This document shows, in pieces, positions 21,622-30,747 of a stretch of 64,000 nucleotides of DNA. The notes beneath the pieces are model-generated. The model had not been told where the DNA came from, searched no databases, and saw only the letters and a list, made by a program, of their open reading frames with translations. Both the position numbers and the translations under genes were made by a program. Numbering within the stretch: position 1 is the stretch's first letter; each line of letters starts with the position of its first letter. The DNA comes from CAWCKS01 sp963763485 (GTDB lineage Bacteria > Pseudomonadota > Alphaproteobacteria > Rhizobiales > Xanthobacteraceae). The DNA is taken from positions 124,001-188,000 of the forward strand of contig CAVXOW010000001.1 in the NCBI GenBank assembly GCA_963763485.1, given 5' to 3'.

Positions 21622-23352
21622 ATGACCGAGACGACCGCTGAGTACCGCGACGCAGATCGCGGACCTTCCGGCGACATTCTTGACCAGTCACCGATCGCGC
21701 GGCTGTTACGCCGGGTCGATCCGTTCGACTGCGCCACCTCGTTGCTGCTGGCCGCGCTGGTCGCGATCGCGCTGTGGACGTTCCACGACTACGCGGTGTC
21801 GAACGACGAGGGCCTGCAGCATCACTATGGCGAACTGATCCTGCAGTATTACCGCAGCGGCCTGACCGACCGCGCGGTGTTCAATTTCCGCGACCTCTAC
21901 CTCTACGGCGGCCTGTTCGACATCATTGCGGTCCGCCTTTCAGAGTTCTTCCCATCGTTCGATCTCTACGACCTCAGGCACATTCTATGCGCCATGACCG
22001 GGATCGGCGGTATCGCCGCAACGGCAGCGACGGCGCGAACGATCGCCGGTCCGCGTGCCGGTTTCATCGCGGCAGTGGCGCTTGCCGTGTGCGGCTGCTG
22101 GTACGGCGGCATGTTCAATCACACCAAGGACATCCCGCTCGCGTCGGCGATGATGGGTGCGACGTACCTGTTGATCCGCATGATGCGCGAACTGCCGCGC
22201 CCGCGGTTCAGCCTCATCGTGCTGTTCGGCTTGCTCGCCGGATGCGCGCTCGGCATGCGCGTGCTGGCGCTGCTGCTGGTGTTCTATGCCGCGTTTGCCA
22301 TCCTGCTGGCGTTGCCCGACCCGCGCCACCATCAATTCCGCGCCAGCGGCACGTTCGTGCTGAAGTCGACGCTCTCCATCGCACCGGGCTTTATTCTTGC
22401 CTACCTCATCATGATCGCGGCGTGGCCATGGTCGGCGCAGTCGTTCTTCAACCCGGTGCGCGGCCTGTTCGAGTTCGCGAACTTCCAGTACCACATCGAG
22501 ACGCTGCTCGACGGCCGGATCTACCGCATGGAGACGGTGCCGCGGCTCTATGTGCCGATCTACATCCTGATCCGGGTGTCGTTGATGACGCTGGCTGGTG
22601 CCGCAATCGCCGTGGCGTTTGCCGGCGTTGCGCCACTCGCGCACCGCGCTGGCCTCAGCACCGACCGCCGCCGCGAGATCGCGCTGGTCGCCCTGACAGT
22701 CGCCTTCCCGCTGACCTGCCAGGTGATTGCACGGGGGCCGGCCTTCACCGGCCTGCGTCATTTTCTCTTCGTGCTACCGCCGCTCGCCGTGCTCGCCGGC
22801 GTCGGCCTCGATGCGACCGCGACAGCGCTGGCATCCTGGAAAAAGCCGCTCGGTCTCGCTGCGCTTGCTGCCTCTGGCGTCTGGTTTACCTGGAACGCCA
22901 GCGTGCTGCTTCGCCTGCACCCGTACGAATACCTCTATTACAACCGCGTCGTCGGCGGGCTTGAAGGCGCCAACCGCCGGTACGAAGAGGATTATTGGGT
23001 CAACATCATGCCGGAGGCGGTCTACCAGCTCGAGGAATATCTCGATGGTGTCGAACATATCGGCAAGTCCGCCTCACCGCACAACTACACGGTCGCGGTG
23101 TGCGGCGAGCGTGTTTCATTCGAACGCGAGCGCTATGCCTTCGAGCGCCGGCTGAAGCGCGCGCGGCTGCACTGGATCGGAATGCAGCAATGGGGCCAGG
23201 CGGATTTCTTCATCACGCCGACCCATCTGAGCTGCGACAAGATTCTCGACGGCAAGATCGTCGCGACAATTTCGCGGCTTGGTGTGCCGATCGGCTACGT
23301 CAAGGATCGGCGCGCGATCATGCAAGCAACCGTGCCCGACGGGACCAGATAG
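21622..23352 (+). CDS. Large multi-pass membrane protein, GT-C glycosyltransferase-like
   Basis: This 576-residue protein has about ten predicted membrane helices. An acidic first-loop motif (SNDEGLQHHYGE) and a later FNHTKDIPLA motif resemble the GT-C (ArnT/PMT-like, GT39/83-type) glycosyltransferases that use polyprenyl-phosphate sugars. A soluble C-terminal domain of about 150 residues follows. The ATG at 21622 is preferred to the GTG at 21589 because AAGGGG sits just upstream. The acceptor and donor are unknown. Confidence 0.7.
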   Translation: MTETTAEYRDADRGPSGDILDQSPIARLLRRVDPFDCATSLLLAALVAIALWTFHDYAVSNDEGLQHHYGELILQYYRSGLTDRAVFNFRDLYLYGGLFDIIAVRLSEFFPSFDLYDLRHILCAMTGIGGIAATAATARTIAGPRAGFIAAVALAVCGCWYGGMFNHTKDIPLASAMMGATYLLIRMMRELPRPRFSLIVLFGLLAGCALGMRVLALLLVFYAAFAILLALPDPRHHQFRASGTFVLKSTLSIAPGFILAYLIMIAAWPWSAQSFFNPVRGLFEFANFQYHIETLLDGRIYRMETVPRLYVPIYILIRVSLMTLAGAAIAVAFAGVAPLAHRAGLSTDRRREIALVALTVAFPLTCQVIARGPAFTGLRHFLFVLPPLAVLAGVGLDATATALASWKKPLGLAALAASGVWFTWNASVLLRLHPYEYLYYNRVVGGLEGANRRYEEDYWVNIMPEAVYQLEEYLDGVEHIGKSASPHNYTVAVCGERVSFERERYAFERRLKRARLHWIGMQQWGQADFFITPTHLSCDKILDGKIVATISRLGVPIGYVKDRRAIMQATVPDGTR

Positions 23353-23370
23353 CCGAAAATCAACCCACGC

Positions 23371-23628
23371 CTAGCGCCGCAACCCGGCGTCCACGGCCGG
23401 ATCGTAAACGCCATGCCGCAGCGCGTGCTCGATACCGCCACGCTGCAAGCCGATGTCGCGCAGCATCTTGTCGTCAAAGCCCTGGACCTCGCGCAGCGAA
23501 CGCCGCACCTCGAGCTCGAAGCGGATTTTCTCGAGCAGCCGTCGCAGCAGGCCGCCGGTGACGGCGCGGCGCGACTCATGAGACCGATTGAGGGAGAATG
23601 AGGTCTGGGAGTGAGCGATCGAGGACAT
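23371..23628 (-). CDS. DUF1127 small protein
   Basis: The 85-residue basic protein ends with the DUF1127 signature: EVRRSLREVQGFDDKMLRDI followed by GLQRGGIEHALRHG. Such arginine-rich small proteins are abundant in alphaproteobacteria. Some affect phosphate or carbon regulation and RNA turnover, but this one cannot be assigned a role. Confidence 0.85.
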   Translation of the reverse strand: MSSIAHSQTSFSLNRSHESRRAVTGGLLRRLLEKIRFELEVRRSLREVQGFDDKMLRDIGLQRGGIEHALRHGVYDPAVDAGLRR

Positions 23629-23815
23629 GGTCGTTGCTTTCGTAGGGCGAGTTTTGCCGTCCCGAAAGGCGTGCCTTCCGGACGGATATCGATGCTTTTT
23701 CAATGGCTTCAGTGCTTTTCCGACGAAGCGGAGGAACGCTGTCGCACTTGCCTTTTAGGTCTCTCGGGAACATAATGAAAGCGAACTTTGATTATCCTGA
23801 GAATAAGGTTCCGTT

Positions 23816-24679
23816 ATGGTCCGAAACCTCGATACAGCGGTGCTCCGCACCTTCCTCGGCGTTGTCGACGCCGCCAGCATGACCAGCGCGGCCGCGGCAC
23901 TGAACCTGACCCAGGCTGCGGTCAGCCAGCAGATCAAGCGGCTCGAGGAGCTGTTCGGCGCACAGCTGTTCGAGCGCGACCGCCGCGGCATGAGGCTGAC
24001 CCACGCCGGCGAAAAACTGTTCGGCAAGGCGCGCAAGCTTGTCGCACTGAACGACGAGATTTTTGCCGAGATGACCGCACCGACCGAGGAAGGCGAGGTG
24101 CGCTTCGGCGTGCCCTACGATCTCGTCAACACCTACCTGCCACCGATCCTGAAGAATTTTGCCAAGGCATTTCCGCGCGTAAAGATCTCGCTGGTGTCGA
24201 AACCGTCGGTGATCCTGCTCGACTCCTTGAAGTCCGGCGAGGTCGACATCGCACTGGTCGAGGATCGCTCCCCCGCCGGCGATTGCGAGGTGCTGGCGAT
24301 CGAGCCGCTGGTGTGGGCCGCCGCCAAAGGCGGCGAGGCGCATCTGAAGCGGCCGCTGCCGGTGTCGTTCGGCAGTGAGGTCTGCGTGTTCCGCCCCGCG
24401 GTGAAGGAAGCGCTGAACGCCGCCGGCGTCGAATGGTGGGCGGTCTCCGAGATGGGCAACGAGGCGCTGTATGCCACCGTGCACACCGATCTTGCCGTGA
24501 TGCCGCTGATGCGCTCGACCGTGCCGCCGTCACTGCACGTATTAGGGCCCAATGCCGGGTTGCCGCCGCTGCCCGCCTATTCGGTTTGCCTCCACCTGCG
24601 CAAGGCCAGTTCCCCGCGGATCGCCGACGCGCTGGCCGATTACATCCGCGCCGGGCTGTCGCGCAGCAAGGCCGCGTAG
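23816..24679 (+). CDS. LysR family transcriptional regulator
   Basis: The 287-residue protein has an N-terminal winged helix-turn-helix (residues 3-62; FLGVVDAASMTSAAAALNLT and QAAVSQQIKRLEELFG). A periplasmic-binding-protein-like effector domain (90-280) follows. It lies 56 bases upstream of a flavoprotein dehydrogenase on the same strand, which is a candidate target gene. The effector is unknown. Confidence 0.92.
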   Translation: MVRNLDTAVLRTFLGVVDAASMTSAAAALNLTQAAVSQQIKRLEELFGAQLFERDRRGMRLTHAGEKLFGKARKLVALNDEIFAEMTAPTEEGEVRFGVPYDLVNTYLPPILKNFAKAFPRVKISLVSKPSVILLDSLKSGEVDIALVEDRSPAGDCEVLAIEPLVWAAAKGGEAHLKRPLPVSFGSEVCVFRPAVKEALNAAGVEWWAVSEMGNEALYATVHTDLAVMPLMRSTVPPSLHVLGPNAGLPPLPAYSVCLHLRKASSPRIADALADYIRAGLSRSKAA

Positions 24680-24735
24680 CGCCGCCAATCGCTGGCAAGC
24701 TGGTTTTGATGTAATCTCAGTGCCGGCGGAGCGAT

Positions 24736-25998
24736 ATGGCGATGTCAGACGGCGGAGCGGCTCATCAGACAGACGTCGCCGTGCTGGGTGCAGGCATTGT
24801 TGGCGTGTCGGTTGCCTTCGCGGCGCGCCAAAGGGGCTTGTCGGTTGTCCTGATCGACCGACGCGAGCCGGGCAGCGAAACGTCTTACGGCAATGCAGGT
24901 GTTCTCTCCAGCGGCTCGATCGTGCCGCTCAATCAGCCTTCGCTCTGGAAACTGCTGCCGAAATATCTGACGAACCGGCACCCGGCGCTGCGCTGGGATC
25001 CTGCCTGGGCAATTCGGAATGTCGACTGGATCGCGCGCTTTCTCGCCAATACGACGTCCGCGCGCGTGAAGCCACGCGCTGCGGCACTGCATGGCCTGAT
25101 CCGCGCATCGCTGAAACTGCACCGGGAGTGGATCGTGAGCGCGGATGCGGCACAGCGCATCCGCGAGACCGGCTGGCTCCGGGTCTGGCGCAGCGCCGGT
25201 GACAGCGCGGCGAAGGCAGAGCAGGCCCTGCTCGCCGAGTACGGTATCCCAAGCCAATTGCTCGACCGCCAGGCGCTCTCTGCCCTCGAGCCTGGGATCG
25301 TGCCTGTCTACCAGGCCGGCTTGCTGCACACGGATACGGCGTCGGTCGATTCGCCCGGTGCCGTGGTCAAAGCCTATGCGCGGGCGTTTGTCGGCGCCGG
25401 AGGTCAAATCCGCCGTTCCGATATCAAGGCGATCACGCGGGAGGGCGACGGCTGGCGCGTCGTGCTTGCGGACGGCGGGATCGTCGCGCGCCATGTCGTG
25501 GTGGCACTCGGGCCGTGGTCGGCGGAGCTGCTGCGGCCGCTCGGCTACCGCGTGCCGCTTGCAAGCGAACGCGGCTACCACCAGGAGTTCACACCGAATC
25601 CTGCGCGCGCCTTGCGGCGTCCGATTCACGACAGCGACGGCGCTTTTGTGATGACGCCGATGGAGAACGGCATTCGCATCACCACCGGCGTGCAACTCAC
25701 TGCGCGCGACGCGCCTTCTTCGTTCGCGCAGCTTGAGGCGGCCGTCCCGCTGGCGCGAGGCGTTGCCGAATTTGGCGACGCGGTCGGCGAACCCTGGCGC
25801 GGCGCGCGGCCGACGCTACCGGACAGCCTGCCGATGATCGGGCCCGCGCCGCGACACCCCCGGCTCTGGCTTGCGTTCGGTCACCAGCACATCGGCTTCA
25901 CCACGGGGCCTGCAACGGGCGCCGCGATTGCAGCGATGATCGGCGGGACCCCGCCCCCCTTCGACACCGCGCCGTTCTCGCCGGGCCGCTATCTCTGA
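24736..25998 (+). CDS. FAD-dependent D-amino-acid dehydrogenase-like oxidoreductase
   Basis: The 420-residue protein opens with a dinucleotide-binding fold (DVAVLGAGIVGVSVA) and continues with GSETSYGNAGVLSSGSIVPL, a motif strongly associated with DadA-type D-amino acid dehydrogenases. Such enzymes oxidise D-amino acids to 2-oxo acids at the inner membrane. GGAG lies about 5 bases before the start. Other DAO-fold amine dehydrogenases remain possible. The LysR gene just upstream may regulate it. Confidence 0.88.
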   Translation: MAMSDGGAAHQTDVAVLGAGIVGVSVAFAARQRGLSVVLIDRREPGSETSYGNAGVLSSGSIVPLNQPSLWKLLPKYLTNRHPALRWDPAWAIRNVDWIARFLANTTSARVKPRAAALHGLIRASLKLHREWIVSADAAQRIRETGWLRVWRSAGDSAAKAEQALLAEYGIPSQLLDRQALSALEPGIVPVYQAGLLHTDTASVDSPGAVVKAYARAFVGAGGQIRRSDIKAITREGDGWRVVLADGGIVARHVVVALGPWSAELLRPLGYRVPLASERGYHQEFTPNPARALRRPIHDSDGAFVMTPMENGIRITTGVQLTARDAPSSFAQLEAAVPLARGVAEFGDAVGEPWRGARPTLPDSLPMIGPAPRHPRLWLAFGHQHIGFTTGPATGAAIAAMIGGTPPPFDTAPFSPGRYL

Positions 25999-26018
25999 AC
26001 CGGACCCTGGCGGCGGCG

Positions 26019-26582
26019 CTATTGCTGCCGGGTCAGGTCGCGATCGTCGATGTAGCGGATCAGGATCGGCTTGCCGGCAATGGCGCCGCCGAAGCCGCGC
26101 GAGAAGTGCAGGGGCGCACAGGTTTCCAGCGACTGCGTGATCGCGTTGCGATAGGTGTCGCGGGCCTTCGCCGATGAGCCTTCGAGCACGTAGGTCAGTT
26201 GCGGTGGCGCAAATATATCACCGGACTTCTTGTAGCTGACCCGCACCGTCATCTGCATGCCGTGCTGGGCGTCAGCGGGTGCCGGGGGCGTCCAGCAGGC
26301 GCGCAGCGTGAAGAACAGATCGCGCAGCGTGTTGAGATCGTGATCTGGCTTTGCCGGCGCCGCCTCTGCCGAGACCGTGCCGATCGTCAGGCGCACGTCG
26401 CCGCCTAGCGGGAAATCCTCGTCCTGCAAGCAGGTCTGCGGTGCGAGAACGCTGCAGGTGGTGGGAACGCAACCCGGGCCGCCGAGCACGCCGCACAGCG
26501 TGACGGCTTTGGCGGGCGGGCTGCTCAGAGAGTTCAGCGCAACGAACAGCAGGAACAGAAGAAGGCGTTTGGGCAATGTCAT
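26019..26582 (-). CDS. Secreted protein of unknown function
   Basis: The 187-residue protein has a signal peptide (LLLFLLFVALNSLSSPPAKA) and then a small cysteine-rich segment (LCGVLGGPGCVPTTCSV). A domain rich in beta structure follows, with TLRACWTPP and MQMTVRVSYKKSGDIF. That second part resembles the C-terminal domain of TonB/TolA-like proteins in Bradyrhizobium, but the similarity is weak. No function is assigned. It does not overlap neighbouring genes. Confidence 0.6.
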   Translation of the reverse strand: MTLPKRLLLFLLFVALNSLSSPPAKAVTLCGVLGGPGCVPTTCSVLAPQTCLQDEDFPLGGDVRLTIGTVSAEAAPAKPDHDLNTLRDLFFTLRACWTPPAPADAQHGMQMTVRVSYKKSGDIFAPPQLTYVLEGSSAKARDTYRNAITQSLETCAPLHFSRGFGGAIAGKPILIRYIDDRDLTRQQ

Positions 26583-26704
26583 GTTGGTTCGGGCCAATAC
26601 ACTGCCCTGATCAAATCTAGGGCAACGCGCCGACCTGAACATCTCACAGTATCGCGATCCGTGACGAAGCTCACGTTGCGGATGAACCGGTCAACTGAGA
26701 CGGC

Positions 26705-27082
26705 TCAAGCGGTTGGCGCAAACGCCTTGGTAAAGGTTGCAAGGTCAAAGTAGTCACGCCACACCTTGATTTTGCCGTTCTCCATTTCGAACACGCCGCA
26801 GCACGGCAGGTCCACGCCGCGATCGCCGATTTTCGTGCGATCGACGCGCTCGGCGATGACGATGTTGTCGCGTGAAACAATGTTGAGGATCTCCCAATCC
26901 GTCGCGCTCCAGCGCTTGATGAAGCCGCCGATGAACGCGCGCAGGTTGTCGCGGCCGCTGACCGGCTTGTTCATCATGTTGTGGTAGGTACCGTCGGCGG
27001 TGAAGAACGCGACGATCTCGTCGGCGTCGAGCCGCGGCCATGCGGCGATGAAATCCCGCACGATGGCTTCGTTGCTCTGCAT
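26705..27082 (-). CDS. Limonene-1,2-epoxide hydrolase-like NTF2-fold protein
   Basis: The 125-residue NTF2-like protein has the residues expected of the limonene epoxide hydrolase group: an Arg-x-Asp pair at 79 and 81 (AERVDRTKI) and an aspartate in VWRDYFDL near residue 110. Such enzymes add water to epoxides in one step. The family also contains members without this activity. It is one of four small NTF2-fold genes in the window. Confidence 0.75.
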   Translation of the reverse strand: MQSNEAIVRDFIAAWPRLDADEIVAFFTADGTYHNMMNKPVSGRDNLRAFIGGFIKRWSATDWEILNIVSRDNIVIAERVDRTKIGDRGVDLPCCGVFEMENGKIKVWRDYFDLATFTKAFAPTA

Positions 27083-27110
27083 GCGCTGCCCTCCCGGTCA
27101 AGGCAAACGG

Positions 27111-28733
27111 TTACGCCTGCTTCTTCACGTCCTTGACGCTTGAAAACACGATGCCTGCGGCGCGCTCGCTGGTATAGTCGAGATAGAACTGGTTGCGAGC
27201 CAGAAACACCGGATCGCCGTCGACGTCGTCGGCAACGCCGGAGCCGTTCGCGGCAATGAAGGCTTCGAGCTTCTTCGGATCATCGGACGATATCCAGCGC
27301 GCCAGCTGAAATTCGGATATCTCGAAGTCAACCGGCAGCGCGTATTCCGCGTCGAGCCGCGCCTTTAGCACGTCGAGCTGCAACTGCCCGACCACGCCGA
27401 CCAGTGCCGGCGCGCCGTCGCGCGGGCGAAACACCTGCACGACGCCCTCCTCCGACATCTGCTGCAGCGCTTCCTTCAGCTTCTTCGCCTTCATCGCGTC
27501 GGTCAACCGCACCCGCCGTACGATTTCCGGCGCAAAGCTCGGCACGCCGACGAACGCGATATCCTCGCCCTCGGTCAGGGTGTCGCCGATCCGCAGCGTC
27601 CCGTGATTGGGAATACCGACCACGTCGCCGGCATAGGCTTCGTCGGCCAGCGCGCGGTCCTGGGCAAAAAAGAACTGCGGCGCCGACAGCGTCATCGGCT
27701 TGCCCGTGCGCACCAGTTTCGCCTTCATGCCGCGCAAGAGCTTACCTGAGCACAGCCGCGCAAACGCGATTCGGTCGCGGTGGTTCGGGTCCATGTTGGC
27801 CTGGATCTTGAACACGAACGCGGTCATCTTCTGCTCGGCAGCATCGACCTTGCGGGCGTCACAAGCTTGCGCGCGGGGCGGCGGCGCGTAGCGGCCGAGC
27901 CCTTCCAGGAGATCGCCGACGCCGAAATTGCGCAGCGCCGAACCGAAGAACACCGGCGTCAGGTGGCCCTCCCGGAAGCTTGCCAGATCGAACGGCTTGC
28001 AGGCCTCCGACACCAGGGCGAGTTCGTCCTTGATCGCCGCTGCATCGAGATTGGCATTGCCCTTGACCAGTTCGGCAATGTCGATCTTGAGTGGCGCGCC
28101 GGTCTTGTTGCCATCGGCATCGAGCAGGCGGACGCCACCGGTCGGAACGTCGTAAGTGCCGATGAAATCGCGGCCGCGTCCGATCGGCCAGGTCAGAGGC
28201 GTGGTGTCGAGCGCCAGCGTCTTCTCGATCTCGTCGAGCAATTCGAACGGGTCGCGGCTTTCGCGATCCATCTTGTTGATGAAGGTGATGATCGGAATGT
28301 CGCGCAAGCGGCACACTTCGAACAGCTTTCGGGTGCGCGCCTCGATGCCCTTGGCGGCGTCGATCACCATGACCGCGCTGTCGACCGCGGTCAGCGTGCG
28401 ATAGGTATCCTCGGAGAAATCCTCGTGGCCTGGGGTGTCGAGCAGGTTGAACACGAGGCCGTTAAACTCGAAGGTCATCACCGAGGTGACGACCGAGATG
28501 CCGCGCTCGCGCTCGATCTTCATCCAGTCCGAGCGGGTGTTGCGCCGCTCGCCCTTGGCCTTGACCTGGCCGGCGAGATTGATGGCGCCGCCGAACAGCA
28601 GCAGTTTTTCGGTCAGCGTGGTCTTGCCGGCGTCCGGATGCGAAATGATCGCAAAGGTGCGCCGCCGCGCCACTTCGGCGGCGAGCGGCGACAGCTGTTT
28701 CAGCAATTCCTGAGCGGCGGTGACGTCGTGCAT
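27111..28733 (-). CDS. prfC: Peptide chain release factor 3
   Basis: RF3 is a translational GTPase that recycles RF1 and RF2 from the ribosome. The 540-residue protein has G1 ISHPDAGKTTLTEKLLL, switch-region NTRSDWMKIERERGISV, G3 DTPGHEDFSEDTYR and G4 FINKMDRESRDP. These match RF3 rather than EF-G. The start at 28733 is preferred to a TTG/ATG further upstream because the family's N-terminus begins about 25 residues before the G1 motif. Confidence 0.95.
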   Translation of the reverse strand: MHDVTAAQELLKQLSPLAAEVARRRTFAIISHPDAGKTTLTEKLLLFGGAINLAGQVKAKGERRNTRSDWMKIERERGISVVTSVMTFEFNGLVFNLLDTPGHEDFSEDTYRTLTAVDSAVMVIDAAKGIEARTRKLFEVCRLRDIPIITFINKMDRESRDPFELLDEIEKTLALDTTPLTWPIGRGRDFIGTYDVPTGGVRLLDADGNKTGAPLKIDIAELVKGNANLDAAAIKDELALVSEACKPFDLASFREGHLTPVFFGSALRNFGVGDLLEGLGRYAPPPRAQACDARKVDAAEQKMTAFVFKIQANMDPNHRDRIAFARLCSGKLLRGMKAKLVRTGKPMTLSAPQFFFAQDRALADEAYAGDVVGIPNHGTLRIGDTLTEGEDIAFVGVPSFAPEIVRRVRLTDAMKAKKLKEALQQMSEEGVVQVFRPRDGAPALVGVVGQLQLDVLKARLDAEYALPVDFEISEFQLARWISSDDPKKLEAFIAANGSGVADDVDGDPVFLARNQFYLDYTSERAAGIVFSSVKDVKKQA

Positions 28734-28820
28734 GGGGCTGAGCGTTTGGCAGGGAAACGAACGCAATTCAAGGGTTTCCGCGAGGAAACCCCTGCCCTGT
28801 CATATAGGCACTGGAATCGC

Positions 28821-29792
28821 TCAGAGCGAGCGGCGGAGCAAATGGCCGATTTCGCCGACAATGCCGCGCCGGAACACCAGCACGCAAACCACGAAGATCA
28901 CGCCCTGGATGATGGTGACCCACTGGCCGAACGGCGCGAGATACTGCTGCATGCCGACGATGACGAAGGCCCCGACCACCGGGCCGAACACGGTTCCGAG
29001 CCCGCCGACCAGCGTCATCAGCACGACCTCGCCCGACATCGACCAGTGCACGTCGGTCAGCGACGCGTTCTGCGCCACCATCACCTTGATCGCGCCGGCA
29101 AGCCCGGACAGCGTTCCCGACAGCACGAACGCCAGCAGCTTGTACTGGTCGGTCTTGTAGCCGAGCGAGATCGCGCGCTGCTCGTTTTCGCGGATCGACT
29201 TCAACACCTCGCCGAACGGCGAATTGATGGTGCGGTAGATGATCAGGAAGCCGACCAGGAAGAAGCCCAGGATCAGGTAGTACAGCGTCAGCGTATTTGA
29301 CAGGTTGAAAATGCCGAGAAACGTACCCTGTGGCACGCCCTGGATGCCGTCCTCGCCGTGGGTGAACTTGGCTTGCGTATAGACGAGATAGAGCAGCTGC
29401 GAGAGCGCCAGCGTGATCATCGAGAAGTAGATGCCCTGCCGGCGGATCGAGACCCAGCCCGCGGCAACGCTCAGCACGGCTGCCGTCAGCGTTCCCGCGA
29501 GAATGCCGACCTCGGGCGGCATCCCGAGCGCCTTGATGGTGTGTGCGCTGATGTAGCTCGCCGTGCCCATGAACATGGCGTGGCCGAATGACAGCAGCCC
29601 GCCATAGCCGATCAGCAGATTGAAGGCGCAGGCAAACAGCGCAAAGCAAAGCGCCTGCATCACGAAGTAGGGATAGAAGATCCAGGGCAACGCGATCAGG
29701 ACGACCGTCATGACCGCGAGCGCAATCAACTGGTCATCGACCGAACGGCGGTCGTTGGCGATCGGGATGGCATTTTCGGTCACGCTCGTCAT
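28821..29792 (-). CDS. livM: Branched-chain amino acid-type ABC permease LivM
   Basis: The 323-residue permease has about ten hydrophobic segments and the conserved LLIGYGGLLSFGHAMFMGTAS motif region of LivM-type inner-membrane subunits. It is the last gene of a five-gene operon (livG, livF, binding protein, livH, livM) on the minus strand and starts one base after livH ends. The true ligand of the system may be an amino acid or another small polar molecule. Confidence 0.9.
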   Translation of the reverse strand: MTSVTENAIPIANDRRSVDDQLIALAVMTVVLIALPWIFYPYFVMQALCFALFACAFNLLIGYGGLLSFGHAMFMGTASYISAHTIKALGMPPEVGILAGTLTAAVLSVAAGWVSIRRQGIYFSMITLALSQLLYLVYTQAKFTHGEDGIQGVPQGTFLGIFNLSNTLTLYYLILGFFLVGFLIIYRTINSPFGEVLKSIRENEQRAISLGYKTDQYKLLAFVLSGTLSGLAGAIKVMVAQNASLTDVHWSMSGEVVLMTLVGGLGTVFGPVVGAFVIVGMQQYLAPFGQWVTIIQGVIFVVCVLVFRRGIVGEIGHLLRRSL

Positions 29793-29793
29793 G

Positions 29794-30669
29794 TCAAGCC
29801 GCCTTTCCGGTCAGACCGGTCGGTTTCACCAGCAGCACCAGCAGCATCAACACAAACACCACCGTGTTCGAAGCCTCCGGATAGAAATATTTCGTCAAGC
29901 CTTCGATCACGCCGAGCATGAAACCGGTGATGATCGATCCCATGATCGATCCCATGCCGCCGATCACGACGACCGCGAACACCACGATGATCAGGTCGGC
30001 GCCCATCAGCGGGCGAACCTGATTGATCGGAGCTGCCAGCACGCCCGCGAGCGCCGCAAGGCCGACGCCGAGGCCATAGGTCAGTGTAATCATCCGCGGC
30101 ACGTTGATACCGAAGGCGCGCACCAGCGTCGGGTTCTCCGTCGCCGCGCGCAGATAGGCCCCAAGTCGCGTCTTCTCGATCACGAACCAGGTGGCGAGGC
30201 AGACCACGAGTGAAAACACGATGACCCAGGCGCGGTAGGTCGGCAGAAACATGAAGCCGAGATTGGTGCCGCCTTTCAGTTGGTCGGGCATTTCATACGG
30301 CAGTCCTGACGTGCCGAAGTAGTTCTGAAACAGGCCCTGGATGATAAGCGCGAGGCCGAACGTCAGCAGCAGCCCATAGAGATGATCAAGGCCGGTCAGC
30401 CAGCGCAGCAATGTTCGTTCGAGAACCATACCGAAGATGCCGACCACAATTGGCGACAGCAGCAGCGCCCACCAGTAGTTCAGGCCGACCAGATTGAGCA
30501 GGAAATACGCGCAAAACGCGCCCACCATGTAGAGCGCACCGTGCGCAAAGTTGATGATGTTGAGCATTCCAAAGATGACGGCAAGTCCCAGGCTGAGCAA
30601 CGCGTAAAACGAGCCGTTGATCAGGCCGACCAGGAGCTGGGCCATCAGGGCCTGGGTGTTGATCGCCAT
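29794..30669 (-). CDS. livH: Branched-chain amino acid-type ABC permease LivH
   Basis: The 291-residue permease begins LLVGLINGSFYALLSLGLAV and contains NIINFAHGALYMVGAF, the conserved opening of LivH-type permeases. It forms the transmembrane channel with LivM. It lies downstream of the binding protein gene, separated by 78 bases that contain a stem-loop. Confidence 0.92.
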   Translation of the reverse strand: MAINTQALMAQLLVGLINGSFYALLSLGLAVIFGMLNIINFAHGALYMVGAFCAYFLLNLVGLNYWWALLLSPIVVGIFGMVLERTLLRWLTGLDHLYGLLLTFGLALIIQGLFQNYFGTSGLPYEMPDQLKGGTNLGFMFLPTYRAWVIVFSLVVCLATWFVIEKTRLGAYLRAATENPTLVRAFGINVPRMITLTYGLGVGLAALAGVLAAPINQVRPLMGADLIIVVFAVVVIGGMGSIMGSIITGFMLGVIEGLTKYFYPEASNTVVFVLMLLVLLVKPTGLTGKAA

Positions 30670-30710
30670 GGCGTTCGCGTCGTCCTCGGAACCTCTGCTG
30701 CAAAGATCAG

Positions 30711-30734
30711 GCCCGGCGACATTAGCCGCCGGGC
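30711..30734 (-). promoter_or_regulatory. Intercistronic stem-loop between binding-protein gene and livH
   Basis: GCCCGGCG (30711-30718) pairs perfectly with CGCCGGGC (30727-30734) across an 8-base loop. It follows the binding-protein stop in the operon's direction and lacks a T run on that strand. Such hairpins are often placed after binding-protein genes and can stabilise the upstream mRNA so that more binding protein than permease is made. This role is inferred. Confidence 0.55.
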
Positions 30735-30747
30735 CCTTTGGTATGCG